Assembly (NCBI GenBank): GCA_027257055.1
Contig: JAPVLO010000206.1
Location: 1,860,001-1,924,000, forward strand
Direction of reading: 5' to 3'
Length of the DNA: 64,000 nt
From: Cephalopachus bancanus
Taxonomy: Eukaryota; Chordata; Mammalia; Primates; Tarsiidae
The notes under the pieces were generated by a model that saw only the letters and a program-made list of their open reading frames with translations, searched no databases and was not told the origin of the DNA. Both the position numbers and the translations under genes were made by a program. This document shows, piece after piece, positions 46,540 to 58,390 of this stretch (positions are counted from its first letter, which is position 1; each line of letters begins with the position of its first letter).

Positions 46540-46810
46540 GGCCAGGTACGGTGGCTCACACCTGTAGTCCTAGCACTTTGGGAGGCTGAAGCAGGAGGAT
46601 CACTTGAGCCTAGGAGTTTGAGACCAGCCTAGGCAACATAGCAAGACCTCGTGCCTATAGTTCCAACTACTTGAGAAACTGAGGCAGAAGAATTGCCTGA
46701 GCCCAGGAGGTCAAGACTGTGGTAAGCCATAATTGTGCTGCTACACTCCAGCCTAAGCAACAGAATGAGATTCTGGCACACACACAAATTACTTAATTGA
46801 TTAAAATAAA
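46540..46810 (+). mobile_element. AluJ-like SINE with internal deletion
   Basis: Head GGCCAGGTACGGTGGCTCAC. The A-rich linker and the start of the right arm are deleted ('gacctcgtgcctatagttcc'). The tail has CA units. The TSD AAAGATTCATG is at 46529-46539 and 46815-46825. Confidence 0.9.
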
Positions 46811-46829
46811 ATACAAAGATTCATGAGCA

Positions 46830-47700
46830 GAGGCAGAGAAAAGACCCACCAAAGAAAGATGACGCTGATTAACTCTAGCAGAAGGATTTCTCTAAAAAAG
46901 AGCACACAGTCCACAGCATCTGAGGGAAAAAGCAAACATGGTTGATCCTCTACTTTCTGGTGAGCATCTTCAGTTAATCCAGACACAACCTGCAGCGTGG
47001 TGGTTATACTTCGTAAGTGCAGAAGCTGGAGTTTGGAAAAATGAAGTGCTTGCCCAAAGGAACCCAGTGACAAGCCAAGACTGAGCCCTTGTCAGCAGAA
47101 ATCCCAATCTGGTATACTGCTTGTACATTGGCAGTAAGACATGCCCCCTACTCTCCCCACTTATCCATCCCCCACCCCTCCTGGTAGTACTGAGCACAGT
47201 GCTGAGGGGCCCATCTCACCAGAAGCGGCAGCTGTGGAACAGAGCCCAAGGGGCACTGGCATCAATCCATGTCCAGACAGAAACCTCAGCAGCACAGGAC
47301 TGCATGACTAGGGCTGCAGGACACCCACCCATGCTGAACCTCCTTGGTGACTACTGAATAAATGTTCACCAAGAACAGGAAGGGGGGATCATCACCCCTA
47401 GAGCACAGACCAGCAGGTGCTGTTGAATTCTCAAGTGGCATCCCGCACCATGTGGTCCTGGGCAATAGCACTTTTTGGTTTCTTTTGGTGCCATTGCTTT
47501 GTTTCTTGATCCTGTGATCCTAAAACAAGAGCCTCTTGATTTCTCGATTTGTCCAACTAGAAAACAAGAATGAGAATATGCCAAGAATATGGCTGTCTAC
47601 TTCACGATTTGACATTGGGAGAGGCAGAAGACTCAGATCTATACCTGTTCTTAGCTTGGCAAAGGCCTGTGTGTCAGTCACACTTACTGTTTTTCACAGA
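46830..47700. other. Unique DNA
   Basis: No gene or repeat recognised. Minus-strand frames of 60-90 codons overlap in several frames without domains. Confidence 0.45.
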
Positions 47701-47711
47701 ATCAGCCCCCA

Positions 47712-48170
47712 TGCTGGCCCTAGCCTTGACCAGTGGATGATGGGTATATTGCAGTGCACCCACCCAGGAGAGGGCTTACCCTCACTCCTCTCCTGGCTAT
47801 GGTGCTGTCCATTCATCCCTAAGATGGTACCCATTAAGAATATAGACTCTGGAGCCAAACAGCCTGGGTTCCATTCCCAGCTGTGCCACATTCTGGCTGT
47901 GTGACTTTGTATGGTGTCTGTACTCTGTGAAGTGGAAAAGGGAGAAAAGGACCTTTCTCTAGGTGAAAGAGAAACATGTGAAGAGTAAATGACATACTCT
48001 ATGTGGACATTTTGGGATGGCACTGGCGTCAAGGCTCTATAAAGGATGGCTATGTCTAATGTTAATATTACTCCTAATGAGTTTTGGGAAAGGCAGCCTC
48101 CTTTTCCAATCCTTCCTTCAACCCATCCAGTTCTCAAAAGGACAGAAAAAACTAAGGAGGCAGGACCCCA
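47712..48170. other. Locus related to the insert at 16.6 kb
   Basis: Block B lies at 47712-47818 and block A at 48093-48170, separated by 274 bp that includes a MIR. The 16.6-kb insert holds A then B, joined at the shared pentamer CCCCA that precedes B here and ends A here. A 147-codon minus-strand frame crosses this locus but shows no domain. Confidence 0.8.
47838..47960 (+). mobile_element. MIR SINE
   Basis: 'atagactctggagccaaacagcctgggttccattcccagctgtgccacattctggctgtgtgac' is a well-preserved MIR 5' half. Confidence 0.85.
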
Positions 48171-48299
48171 GGGCAGTTCTTGAGGTCAAAGCTATGCAGA
48201 AGGCAAGGAGCTCTGAATTAGGTGTCATCAGATCTGGCAGCAAGTCCTCCCCTGTCTGGATGAGTCCCAGATTTTCCTAGGCCTCAGCTTTCACACGCG

Positions 48300-48665
48300 C
48301 AGTGAACTGAATTGTGTCCTCTTCCCAAATTTCCATGTTGAAACCCTCACCGGCAATAGGATGGTATTTGGAGATGGGCCTTTGCAAGATCATTTAGGTG
48401 AGGTCCTGAGGGTGGGGACTTCATGATGAGATTAGTGCCTTTATGAGAAGAGACACCAGAGAGTTTGCTTTCTCTCTCCTTGCCATGTCAGGACACAGAG
48501 AGAAGGTGGCCAGCTACCAGCCAGGAAGCGGGCTTTACTAGAAGCCAACCATGCCGGCACCTTGATCTTGGACTTCTTGCCTCCGGTTGTGTACGTAATA
48601 CATTTCTGTTGTTTAAGCCACCCTGTCTTGGTATTCTATTTTGGCAGCCCGAGCTGACTAATACA
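48300..48665 (+). mobile_element. MaLR-type solo LTR
   Basis: 'gtgaactgaattgtgtcctcttcccaaatttccatgttgaaacc', 'gatgagattagtgcctttatgagaag', 'ccttgatcttggacttcttgcctcc', 'atttctgttgtttaagccacc' and the end 'gagctgactaatacaa'. Confidence 0.8.
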
Positions 48666-48669
48666 AAAC

Positions 48670-50780
48670 CTGAAGTTGAAACCACAGTTTTTACAGCTCC
48701 CTCCCCAGTTGAGAGGGAGGAGTTTTCACATACAGGCGGGGTTTTCACATCCTGTGTAAGATCTGCTTTGCAGAAAGGATTCAAAGCCGATCATTATTTT
48801 AAACCCACTGTAATAGATTATTGAAAAGATCCCTCCCACTCTAGCAGTGCTTCTGCGAAATCTATGCATAAGAACTCTTCATTCTTATGGCATTGAACTA
48901 GAAAGTATAGTTCACATCATTTCATTTCCCATAAAACTGATATTTGTCCCTTTCTTAAGTTACCATATTGGTAGAAAATCTTCTGGAAATGTTATTACAC
49001 ACTTAACCACCTTAAAAATACATGTGTGTATGTGCACATACATATTCAGCTTTCCTTGATGATGAGATGTAACATATTTGTACCTCATGAAAACAGAGCA
49101 AGGCCTTCAGGGACCATTGAGATAGGTCATACCCTTCGCCTCCATTTTCTTTTGGGCGAGGGTGGATACTAAATGATCCCAAACTACTGTCCTAGAAGAT
49201 TTTGTTCTCTGTTGAATGTGATCATATGTCGCCATATCTCTGCATCATGCTTTATTTCACATATTGTTCATGGTGAAGCCCTGAGAATGGCTTCACATTG
49301 CACTCATGCAATAAAATGCATTGGCCCTTTGGGACTATTTTTTTCCCATGGCTCGTCCACCTTGCCTTGGCTTTAGGCTTACATCTGCTCAACCCCCCCC
49401 CATGACTTTTGGTGCTGGTCATCCAACTGCTTAGTGTGGCACTGTGCACACCTCTAGAGATGGCACTGCTCAGAGGACCCAGGGCAGTCCGAGATGTCAC
49501 CACAGGTGCCATCAGTAGGAAGAAGCTCATATCTTCAGGTTGTAAATATGCCATGTTGAAAATGGAGGCAACCACAATGGTCTGCTGTAGGGAGTGAACA
49601 AATACGGGGAGTCCATACACGCAGGAGGATCCTGTTCGAGAAGCCAAACATCTCTGTTGAAGTGGCACTTGACGGGCATACATAGGAAGTGATGAACAAA
49701 TATGTCCTGAGTAGATGGAGAGATAAAGGGATGGATATAGGAGGACGGGCTCGGGGAGCCTTTTGACAACCTGCCACAGCTACTGCCCAGACAGTGACAC
49801 AGCGTCCCCGCCTGGGAGGTGCCCACATGCTGAAGTAGATACAGCTTGAGTCCTGTTCTGCCCACTTAACAAGGCTCGGTGCAGATGAATCGTCTAAATG
49901 ATTGTCCCCATGACAACGAACTGATTCGCAGGATGCCAGGTCCAGGAGGAAAGCAACCCTGCCCCAAAACAAACCTGAAATTTGCTCCTGACAGCGTTGA
50001 CATGAAAACATTCGAGGCTGGAGAAGACAGCATAAGGTGAAGGGCCGTCCTTCCAAACAGCCTGCTTCCCTGCCAGCCTTTTCAGGGTTGTCCGTGCCAT
50101 ATTCCTTCACACACCACGCAGGGGGCTGATCGCATCTCACACTTGGCCTTGGGAGATGGCTCTGACACACAGTTCCAAGTTGCTGTTTCTCCCTTGCCAT
50201 CAACATCAGAAAGCCTGCACTGCTGTGTCTCAATTGAGTTGACACACACAGCATTTCCATTGTGTCGCCGTCTTCTTCCCAGTCCCCACCAAGGGACGAT
50301 TATGCATAGGAAATCTGCCTCATTTTCTTTTACTTTGGTTTTGTGTTTCGTTTTGTTCCATTCTGTTCTCTACATGACTTTTAGTCAGAGCATTGCATTT
50401 GCTTTGTGAGACTCTGTCTCGTTTACCCTCCTTCTCTCTGTAAAATCTTTCGCTCTGTTGCCCTGGAGATGAGATAAAATTCACAGCTCTCTCGTAGCAA
50501 CACTTTCTTTTTTTTCTTTGTGTGTAAAATTGCATGGGATTTAAAAAACTTTAAACATTGACACAATTACATTTCTAAATCCAATATTTTGTCTCTCGTT
50601 TTTTGTTTACTCAGCCTAGAGTCTCAAGGTCAGGTTAAAATTAAAATCACACGAAATTGCTCTGGTTTGTTTTCCTAGTCTCAAAAATATCTTCTTAGCC
50701 AATCCTTCAGCAGGATTTTTTGTTTGGCACTCACAAAATACGTGGAAACTGGTGATGCATTTATGGATGCACTTAGTGCA
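48670..50780. other. Unique DNA with a long uncharacterised frame
   Basis: No interspersed repeat recognised. The 241-codon minus-strand frame at 49535-50260 is discussed as a finding; its product has no domain I recognise. Confidence 0.4.
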
Positions 50781-50789
50781 CGTTCTTGA

Positions 50790-51070
50790 AGGGCTGCAAT
50801 GTGGAGTGTGCTGGGTGCTGAATGCAAAGATGAGCAAGAGGCCATCTTTGCCCTCTCAAGAATTAATAAGGTAGGCTGACCCGGAAACAAGTCACAATGC
50901 CTGAAAAACTACTGGGATAAGAATTTGTAATGGGTTCTAATGAGCAGAGGGGGAGCTCCCAATTCAAGGCCAGACGGAAAGGGAAAAGGGTAGCAAAGGA
51001 AGTCATCAACGTAGTCCCTGCAAGAGATGGGCTTGAATGGTGAACAAGGCCCAAAGGACAAGTGGGTCTT
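50790..51070 (-). mobile_element. L2 3' relic, antisense
   Basis: 'gtgctgggtgctgaatgcaaagatgagcaagag', 'tcaagaattaataaggtagg' and 'cagacggaaagggaaaagg' follow the antisense L2 3' end at low identity. Confidence 0.55.
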
Positions 51071-51127
51071 AGACCAGGTTTGGTGCCTAGCTAGTTGAGT
51101 GAATGTTTTGAATCAAGTAGAAAACTT

Positions 51128-51165
51128 GGAATAAAATATACAAAGGGGGAATAAAATATACAAAG
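51128..51165. repeat. Two-copy tandem repeat, period 20
   Basis: GGAATAAAATATACAAAG occurs at 51128-51145 and again at 51148-51165, separated by GG. Confidence 0.9.
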
Positions 51166-51997
51166 ACATAGGCAAGACAGAGAATGGAATGAATCCTCAG
51201 GCTGTAAGGATAAGAAGCTCAGGAAGTGATGCCCACATGGGCGTGGTTAGTCTCTTCCCCACAACATGGCTAGGAAGAGCACCACAATGCCAGACAGAAG
51301 GAGCAGGTCTAGCCACAAGCCAGGGTCAACATTTTAGTCACCCTTGAAGTAGTCTTGTTGTGCAGACCCTTGAAAAAAAGCATCAAACTGCCTAAGTTTT
51401 GAGAGAGTGCTGTCATTGACACAAGTCAAAATCCAGGCAGGGACCCCTGCTGGAGAAGCTTCCGTAGTCTACTGGCCTGACAGATGGTGACACCCTGGGG
51501 TTTCTGCTTGCAGACATGAGACCAGATTTCCTGGGAGCAGTGGAACAGAGAAGATGTAGCATGACAGCCAAGTCCAGCACAGAGACTTCTCGTGCACTTG
51601 TGTCTAGGTCCATGTGCAGGGATTCCAAGTTCAGGAACTTTGGTTTAAGTTTTGATCTTCAAAACAGTCACATAATTCAGAATCCAATATAAAAAGGAAG
51701 GCAGCTTCTCCAAGTCCCATGAAAGACAGAGCACCACTCAGGGCAGTTGCTGGAAGACAGGGCCACATGCGGGTGGCGCTCATGCAGACTGACACGTGGT
51801 GAGGGGTGCTTTGAACCACGCCCACTGTGTCTTCCCAGTAACCCTCACGGCCGCTCATCTGCCAAGAACACTGGATGGTGCTGCTGAGACTCACAGCCCC
51901 AGGAGGGGGAATGTGATAACTGGGAGAAAGACTCCACTGCTATTCTTTGAATTTCCAACTGTGCTTCACTCTAAAGGCAACAGACTTAGTAAGCGAG

Positions 51998-52226
51998 CCC
52001 ATAGCCCCAGCTACTTGAGAGGCTGAAATGGGAGGATTGCTTGAATCCAGAAGCTCCAGACCAGCCTAGGCAACATAGAAAACTCTACATCTCTACAATA
52101 AATTTTTAAAAAATTAGCCGGGCGTGGTACCACGTGCCTGTAGTTCCAGCTACTTGGAAGGCTGAGGCGGACAGATCACTCCAGTCTGGGTGACAGAGTG
52201 AGACTCCAACTCAAAAAAAAAAAAAA
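51998..52226 (+). mobile_element. Rearranged, partial Alu
   Basis: Starts with right-arm text ('gccccagctacttgagaggctg'), continues as left-arm middle ('ccagaccagcctaggcaac'), then a lineage-specific linker (ATCTCTACAATAAATTT) and right arm, with a deletion before 'cactccagtctggg' and a final A tail. Confidence 0.85.
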
Positions 52227-52679
52227 GTTAGAAAGACTGGTAAGAGAAAGAATCTTATCAAAATTCCCAAAGCTTTTAACATAATAATAATCCATAGTAA
52301 TAAAAGACCCAAAGCTTTCCAGCTGACAGTGCATGGAAGAAGGTAGGGTACGGTGTGCAGGTGGGGGACAATCTTACCCTGCAAGAAAAAGAAGAGCCTT
52401 CCTTCCTCCTTCCTCCCCTCCTCCCACTCTAGCCTTGGATTCAGACCCAATCACAGGGGAATGTGCTGGATGGGGAATGCTGGCTAGCCAACGCGGTACC
52501 ACAATGGACTCAGAATGGCCAAATGGAGGAGGTCCCAGAAGGTGAGCCTGAGGGTAGCTTCACAGTTAGCTCTGCATACCCCTGCATGGTCAGAGAAGGA
52601 GCCACCAGTCAGGGACTCAAAGATGGAGGGTTTGGGGCACTGAGGAAGGCCTAGTGCAGAATGGATAACACTTGAGAAA

Positions 52680-52750
52680 AGATGGATGGAAGGATGGATG
52701 GATGGATGGATGGATGGATGGACAGATGGACAAATAGACAGATAGACACA
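52680..52750. repeat. (GGAT)n tetranucleotide repeat
   Basis: About nine GATG units, then degenerate GACA/GATA units. It gives the [14 protein letters not shown] frame on the plus strand. Confidence 0.95.
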
Positions 52751-52899
52751 GGGCTTGCAGCAGAGAGTCGGAAACCCAAGTCCAAAGGGAAACCTGGGTC
52801 AGAAATGAAAGGCTGCAGCACAGTACTAAGGACACAGCAGTTGTCAGAGGCCACCCAGATGGCATTCAATGATCATTGCTGAGACTTATTTTTCTTGAG

Positions 52900-53780
52900 C
52901 CCTGTGGTAGGACCCCATGGAGAGGGAAGGAGGGAGGAACCGTGTGGTCTCAGGGCTTCTAACAAAGGAAGTTTCTAATCACTTGGATGTTACTCTCTTT
53001 CAGTATGGATAAAATTACAACCCACATACAGCATAAATGTATCTATTTTTAGACGACCCCTCTGCCATATAACTATGAGTTGAGAGTCCCATGAGAAATG
53101 TCATTTTTATATGCAAAAAGTAGTGCTACTTGGGAAGTACCCGTATATTTAAATAAAGACCTTGTTTTTTTTAAAAAAAATATTATTGTTGCTGTATCCT
53201 CTAAATGCTCACCTGTGATGATCTTTTGGGTATTTACCTATAAACAAATGCTAAGCTCTATTTACATCCACACAGGAATTCCCCAAGGTAGTAATAATGC
53301 TCTCCAAATCCCTAGTCAAATTTCATTTAAATGGAATGGCCCAGATGAAACCATCCACTCTGTGTTTGCCACATCCGTTTGGCCAGAATTCAATGTTCTT
53401 GCCAGAAAGCAAAGATATTGTTTTTGTGATTTCATCCTGCCACTCCCCACACTTGAGCATTTCCAAAGAAGAACCCCACAGACCAGATATGAGTTCGTTA
53501 TGGAGAAGCGCAGGAGGAATTTGCTCTAACCCACTGCAAGATTGTGTCAGTTACCGAAAGTTATTTGTTGAAGTAAAATCCAGATTAACAGAAATGTGCT
53601 TGGAAAAGAATTGCTTTGTATTGCTGACATGAAGCAACCGAGGGCTATCTAGAAATACCCTTTGGCTTTCGTACTTATACAAATTTATCCTTAAAAAAGT
53701 TTAATCTCTTAGTAAACCACAAAAGAATATGCATATGTCACCCTACAGCACAGCCCATACGAGTCAAGATGGACCAGCAG
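52900..53780. other. Unique DNA, no gene recognised
   Basis: A 143-codon plus-strand frame (53098-53529) has no domain and begins in A/T-rich sequence. An overlapping frame of 111 codons argues for chance. Confidence 0.45.
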
Positions 53781-53784
53781 ATGG

Positions 53785-53915
53785 ATGTAGTTATTAAGGA
53801 CATGGACCCTGAAAATGGGTGCCTGCCTAGTCACTTCCCAAGGTTGTGATGGGGGTTGAGTTGATGTGTGAAAGGTTCTTAGTGTAGTACCGGATAATTG
53901 TTTGCTATTGTCACA
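53785..53915 (+). mobile_element. MIR SINE
   Basis: 'gttattaaggacatggaccctgaaaatgggtgcctgcctagtcac', then 'gggggttgagttgatgtgtgaaaggttcttagtgtagtacc'. Confidence 0.65.
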
Positions 53916-53919
53916 ACCT

Positions 53920-55200
53920 CCAGAGTTTTCAGGGATTCTCAGTGTGAAGATCAGTGAGAGACACCTTCAGCCCATGGCTGAGATGAATCACAGTCTCCCC
54001 TGCACCCACCACCCTAACTTCTGAAACTTGACTGTCAGGATTCCTCCTGCTCCACCACCAGCGTTTTAAACCCCTATGGCCCTGAAGACGTGGCTGCTAG
54101 GAACTGGAGTGGCTATCAACTGGCCCCACAGAGCCCTCTGGAAATTGCATTTCTAAAATAAATACTGCCAACAAAGCCATGGGTAAGTTTGCAAACTCAT
54201 ATTCAGCTGCCCGAGAAATGTCACATCTATTTATTTTCATCAAATCCACCTCTAGGCAATGGTTTCAAAATCCAGCCTCAGTACCTACTGGGGCTTCCTG
54301 AACTACCAGGGTCGTACAAAGAAGTGACATGCTCTCTTGAAGTCCTAGTGCCTGGTATTTCGCATTCTGTTCGAGGGGGAGAGGACTCCAACTGTTGCCA
54401 GGGCTGTGAGCCCCATTCCCTGGGTTTCTGCACTCCCTGCCCCCACTGGAACTCTATACAACATTTCTATCCATGTCTTGTGGCTAACCTAGGGTGTGGA
54501 TAGGGAAGGGTTGGGTGCTGTTACTCAGTGGACCCACCCATCTCTACCAGCCCCCCAGGCTTGGGATACTTCCCTCTTTCTCTCAGCTTCCACTTGGCAC
54601 CCCAGAAGCCCTCACCTCTCTCTTCTCCCAAGGGAGTTCACATCTAAATGATCTGTCTACCCTCTTGGAATGAGGCTAAAATAGTGTCTCACCCAACCAC
54701 ATTCTTCTACCACAGCGCAACGCAAAGGTTAATGTCTTAATATATATCCTGACACATGAGCTTTGTGCATTGGCCTGCTAATGTTTCTGGTAAATACTAA
54801 ATGCAACAAATCATTCTGGTACATCAAGGGTCCTCGTTATCTACTTAGCCAGGCTTTGAAGTGGTTTTGTTTTGGGGTTTTTTTTTCAGTGCACAGGTAA
54901 GAACCCTAGCTGCTTATATTGTCAGGCAGACAGAAAAAGCAGATCTTGTTAATTAAAGAGTGATAAGCATTGCTTGTGTTCATTTTGGTAATAGAAATAT
55001 ATGTCTATCTTTATACCTAGATGTATCTCCCCAGAGGTGGACAGTCAACGGAGGCAGATTCCACTACCCTCCCCTATCCCACCAGCAGACTGACAAGAAA
55101 TCAGTCCCTCTGGGGTACATGCATGTACATATGCCCAGGATTGGGGGAGGAGACACAGGCGAGGATGGGACAGTAGGGACACAGGCAGAAAGGAGACCTT
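53920..55200. other. Unique DNA
   Basis: No gene recognised; nothing in the 104-codon frame at 54189-54503 suggests a domain. A T-run lies near 54879-54888. Confidence 0.45.
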
Positions 55201-55220
55201 GGATAAGTTCATCCCTCTTT

Positions 55221-55547
55221 TTTTGTTGTTGTTTTTTGTTGTTGTTGTTGTTGTTGTTGTTTTGAGTTGGAGTCTCACTCTGTCGCCCAGACTGGAGTGC
55301 AGTGGCCGCTCCCGGCCACCGCAGCCTCGACCTGCTGGGCTCCAGCGATCCTTCGATCCTTCCGCCTCAGCCTTCCGAGTAGCTGGAATTACAGGCTCGT
55401 GCTACCATGCCCGGCTAATTTTTTGATTTTATTGTAGAGATGAGGTCTCGCCTGCCCAGGTGGGTCTCGAACCCGCGGGCTCGGGCAATCCACTCACCTC
55501 AGCCTCTCAAAGGCGCGGGATTACAGGCTGAGCCACCGAGGCCAGCT
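55221..55547 (-). mobile_element. Young lineage-specific Alu with (TTG)n tail, deletion type
   Basis: The tail is a TTG-rich array (55222-55264). GAGTTGGAGTCTCACTCTGT follows, with a small duplication 'cgatccttcgatccttccg', shortened linker GGTCTCGCCTGCCCAGG and head CCGAGGCCAGCT. TSDs AAGTTCATCCCTCTTT (55205-55220) and AGGTTCATCCCTCTTT (55548-55563). Confidence 0.95.
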
Positions 55548-55599
55548 AGGTTCATCCCTCTTTGTCTAATAGTATCATGGTTCCAATTCACAGACCTTA

Positions 55600-55760
55600 A
55601 TAATCCCCAAACTGTGTTAATGAGTATTGTCTCTTTTGATCCTCACTTCGAGCCTGGGAAATAGAATAATCAATTCCCTTAGAGACGAGGAATCCATAGC
55701 AGGTTATGTAATTTAGTTGGCCAGGATCATTCAGAGAAGGTGACAGAACAGTACAGTGAC
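55600..55760 (-). mobile_element. Possible MIR, antisense
   Basis: 'tttgatcctcacttcgagcctgggaaatagaataatcaattcccttagagacgaggaatcc' resembles a MIR in reverse with strong decay. Confidence 0.5.
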
Positions 55761-55942
55761 ATGGCTGTCCCAATTCCTGGGTACAGACATTTCTTTAAAG
55801 GCTATGCTTCTCCGCATAAAACTCATCTCAGTTAAAAAAGCATTGTCACGTCTGTTGTGTCATTTAATCCCCTCCCCCAAATCTAGAAAAAAAGCACTCT
55901 TACCATATCATGGATTAGAAAAAAGGCATGAATGGGCAACTA

Positions 55943-56236
55943 GTTGGGCACAGTGTCTCATGCATGCCTGTAATTCCACACTTTGGAAGGCTGAGACAGG
56001 AGGATTGCATGAGCACAAGAGTTTGAGCCCAGCCTGGCAACCTATTGAGACCTTGTCTTCACAAAAAATCAGCAGGACATAATGACACATGCCTGTAGTC
56101 CTAGCTACTCTGGAGGCCGAGGTGGAAGGATCACCTGAGCCCAAGTAGTCAAGGCTGCCATGAGCCGTGATTGTGCCACTGCTCTCCAGCCTGGGCAATG
56201 GAGTGGACCTCGACTCAAAAAGAAAAAAAAAAAAAA
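55943..56236 (+). mobile_element. AluJ-like SINE
   Basis: Diverged dimer from GTTGGGCACAGTGTCTCATG to 'gggcaatggagtggacctcg' and an A tail. Flanks share 'ggcaact'. It lacks the lineage-specific B-box change. Confidence 0.9.
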
Positions 56237-56239
56237 AGG

Positions 56240-57265
56240 CAACTTGGTGAATTGCCCAAAGTGACAGAAACACTAGAAAGCAAAAGAAGCCTCTTTGGTC
56301 TCCAAATCCTTTGCTCCTTCCCCTCCCTACCGGCCATCATTCCATGAGGCTTGTGCTCCAGTCCATCATCATTTAGCTGCCAAAAACATCCCCCAGAGCC
56401 AGGGAGATTGCTTAGCATCAAACACGTGGTACCACGTGCCAGGCGCCACCTTCGCATTGAGAATAAATACAAAAGGCCATGAGAGATGGTCCCTAATGGG
56501 GTTAAAAGACCAGTGAGGGAGGCAGACTCTTGGACAAAGACTTCACTTTGAGTAACTAGCACTGCAGTAGAGGTGTGCACGTGGGCTCTGGAAATTCAAA
56601 GTGGAGGGGATTCATCCCCTCAGCCTAGGAAGAGGGCATATGCGATGGGGACCCAGGAGGTGTCAATGGGTGACACTGACGCACTCCACTACATTACCCA
56701 AACATGGAATCAGCTTACACACCACGTAAAAGCTCAAAAGACAAAAATAGTTTTTCTTCCAGCTGTTCATGAGAGTAATGGAAATTATGAGACCAGAAAA
56801 GCACAACAAGAGTGATCAGCTGCACGGTAGATTTTTTTCCTACTTTTGACACCTTAATTGAAGTTGTCCTGAGTCATGCTTACAACCCTTGACATTTCTT
56901 AGCCTTATAACAGGTAAAAATCCTCAGCAGCCAAGTTGTTTACCTAAGTTCATCTTGGAATTTGTGTCATGGTTGCGATTATATCCTGTGCAAGGAAAAC
57001 AAAAAGGTCAGATGCAGTAGCAGATGACAAGTGCCAGGTTCAGAAGTTTCCGAGAAGCTTATGAAACCCTCTCTCCTGTTTACAGGACATCTGTGTCTCC
57101 CTCCCTTCTCACAAGGCTGAGATCTTTGTTCATCCTGGAGCTGCTCCTTCCTGCAGCATTAAGAGGAGGAAATCAAACACCCCTGGCCCGAGGGGTGCCC
57201 TCTGGGATGTGGGCAGCTCAGAGCTGGCCACATCATTTCCCCATCCAAAAAAAAAAAACAGTGAT
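56240..57265. other. Unique DNA
   Basis: No gene or repeat recognised. Opposing frames near 56215-56815 have no domain. Confidence 0.45.
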
Positions 57266-57285
57266 GAGCAAAGAAAACAAAGCAG

Positions 57286-57584
57286 GGCCCAGTGTGGTGG
57301 CTCAAGCCTGTAATCCCAGCACTTTGGGTTAAGGTGAGAGGATTGTCTGAGCCCACGGGTTCGAGACCAGCCTGGGCAACTTGATGAGATCTTATCTCTA
57401 CAACATATCAAAAAATTAGCCCGGCGTGGTAGCGCGTGCCTGTAGTTCCAGCTACTTGGAAGACTGAGGTGGAAGGATCACCTGAGCCCGGCAGGTTGAC
57501 ACTGGGGTGGCCGTGAGTGTGCTATTGCACTACAACCTGAGCAACAGAGTGAGACTCCAACTCAAAAAAAAAAAAAAGTAAAGA
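57286..57584 (+). mobile_element. Lineage-specific Alu, early intermediate type
   Basis: Head GGCCCAGTGTGGTGGCTCAA, full linker CAACTTGATGAGATCTTATC and tail AGACTCCAACTC. The TSD AAAGAAAACAAAGCAG is exact at 57270-57285 and 57585-57600. Retains GAGACCAGCC, so it precedes the B-box hairpin stage. Confidence 0.95.
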
Positions 57585-57609
57585 AAAGAAAACAAAGCAG
57601 CATAGATGG

Positions 57610-57850
57610 TACATGTTTGCGTAGCACCTGGCCTGGGCCTTCTTAAGCAGGTGGCCTTCCACTTAAAGCCCAGAAACAGATAGACACAAGAGGACAAAAC
57701 TACAGACAGGCAAGGCAACAGGTCAGTTAGTTGCATTTTCCTAAGGGGATACCACATGCCTATTGACAGCAACTTGGGGAGAATGACTAAATTGCTCCCA
57801 GCTCAGGAAGAAAAGTTAGAATCCTACCTTAGTTTATAACTTCCCAAATG
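57610..57850. other. Short unique stretch
   Basis: Nothing recognised. Confidence 0.5.
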
Positions 57851-57862
57851 CGGGCAGATGTT

Positions 57863-58174
57863 GTTGTTGTTGTTGCTATTATTATTATTTTTTTAGTTGG
57901 GATCTCACTCAGTTGTCCAAACTGGAGTGCAGTGGCACGATCACAGCTCACTATAGCCTCAGCCTGCTGGGCTCAAGCGATCCTTCCTCCTCAGCCTCCT
58001 GAGTAGCTGGAACTACAGTCACACACCACCACATCTAGCTAATTTTTTTAATTTTTTGTAGAGACAGGGTTTTGCTATGTCACCCCAGGTTGTTCGCAAA
58101 CTCCTAGCCTCAAGCAATCCTCCAGCCTCAGCTTCCCAAAGTGCTGGGACTACAGCGTGAGCCACCTCGCCCAA
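57863..58174 (-). mobile_element. AluJ-like SINE, minus strand
   Basis: Tail of GTT/ATT triplets, right arm 'gttgtccaaactggagtgcagtggcacgatcacagctcac', left arm ending 'gagccacctcgcccaac'. The TSD CAGATGTT is at 57855-57862 and 58175-58182. Confidence 0.92.
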
Positions 58175-58370
58175 CCAGATGTTAATATTTTAAACAGCAG
58201 GGCCAATAATCTCATTGGTACTGGTCTATTAATAAGGTAATTTTCCCCCCATGGCACTCAAAAACGCTTTGCATTTTGAATTTTTTAAAGACGCAGCCCA
58301 TAGATAATTTTTGTAACGTGTGTGCCCTGCTCTCTAAGAGATCGTGCCCCTGTCCTCACCATTTTACTGT

Positions 58371-58390
58371 CCCCCACCCCACCCCACCCC
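58371..58390 (-). other. G-quadruplex motif, minus strand
   Basis: C5-A-C4-A-C4-A-C4 on the plus strand gives four G-runs with single-base loops on the minus strand. Confidence 0.8.

Noticed and set aside
47694..48137. 147-codon minus-strand frame whose ends recur in a frame at 16.6 kb
   Set aside because: The similarity is explained by the duplicated DNA blocks A and B. The order of the shared peptide segments is swapped and the middle is MIR, so this is not protein homology.
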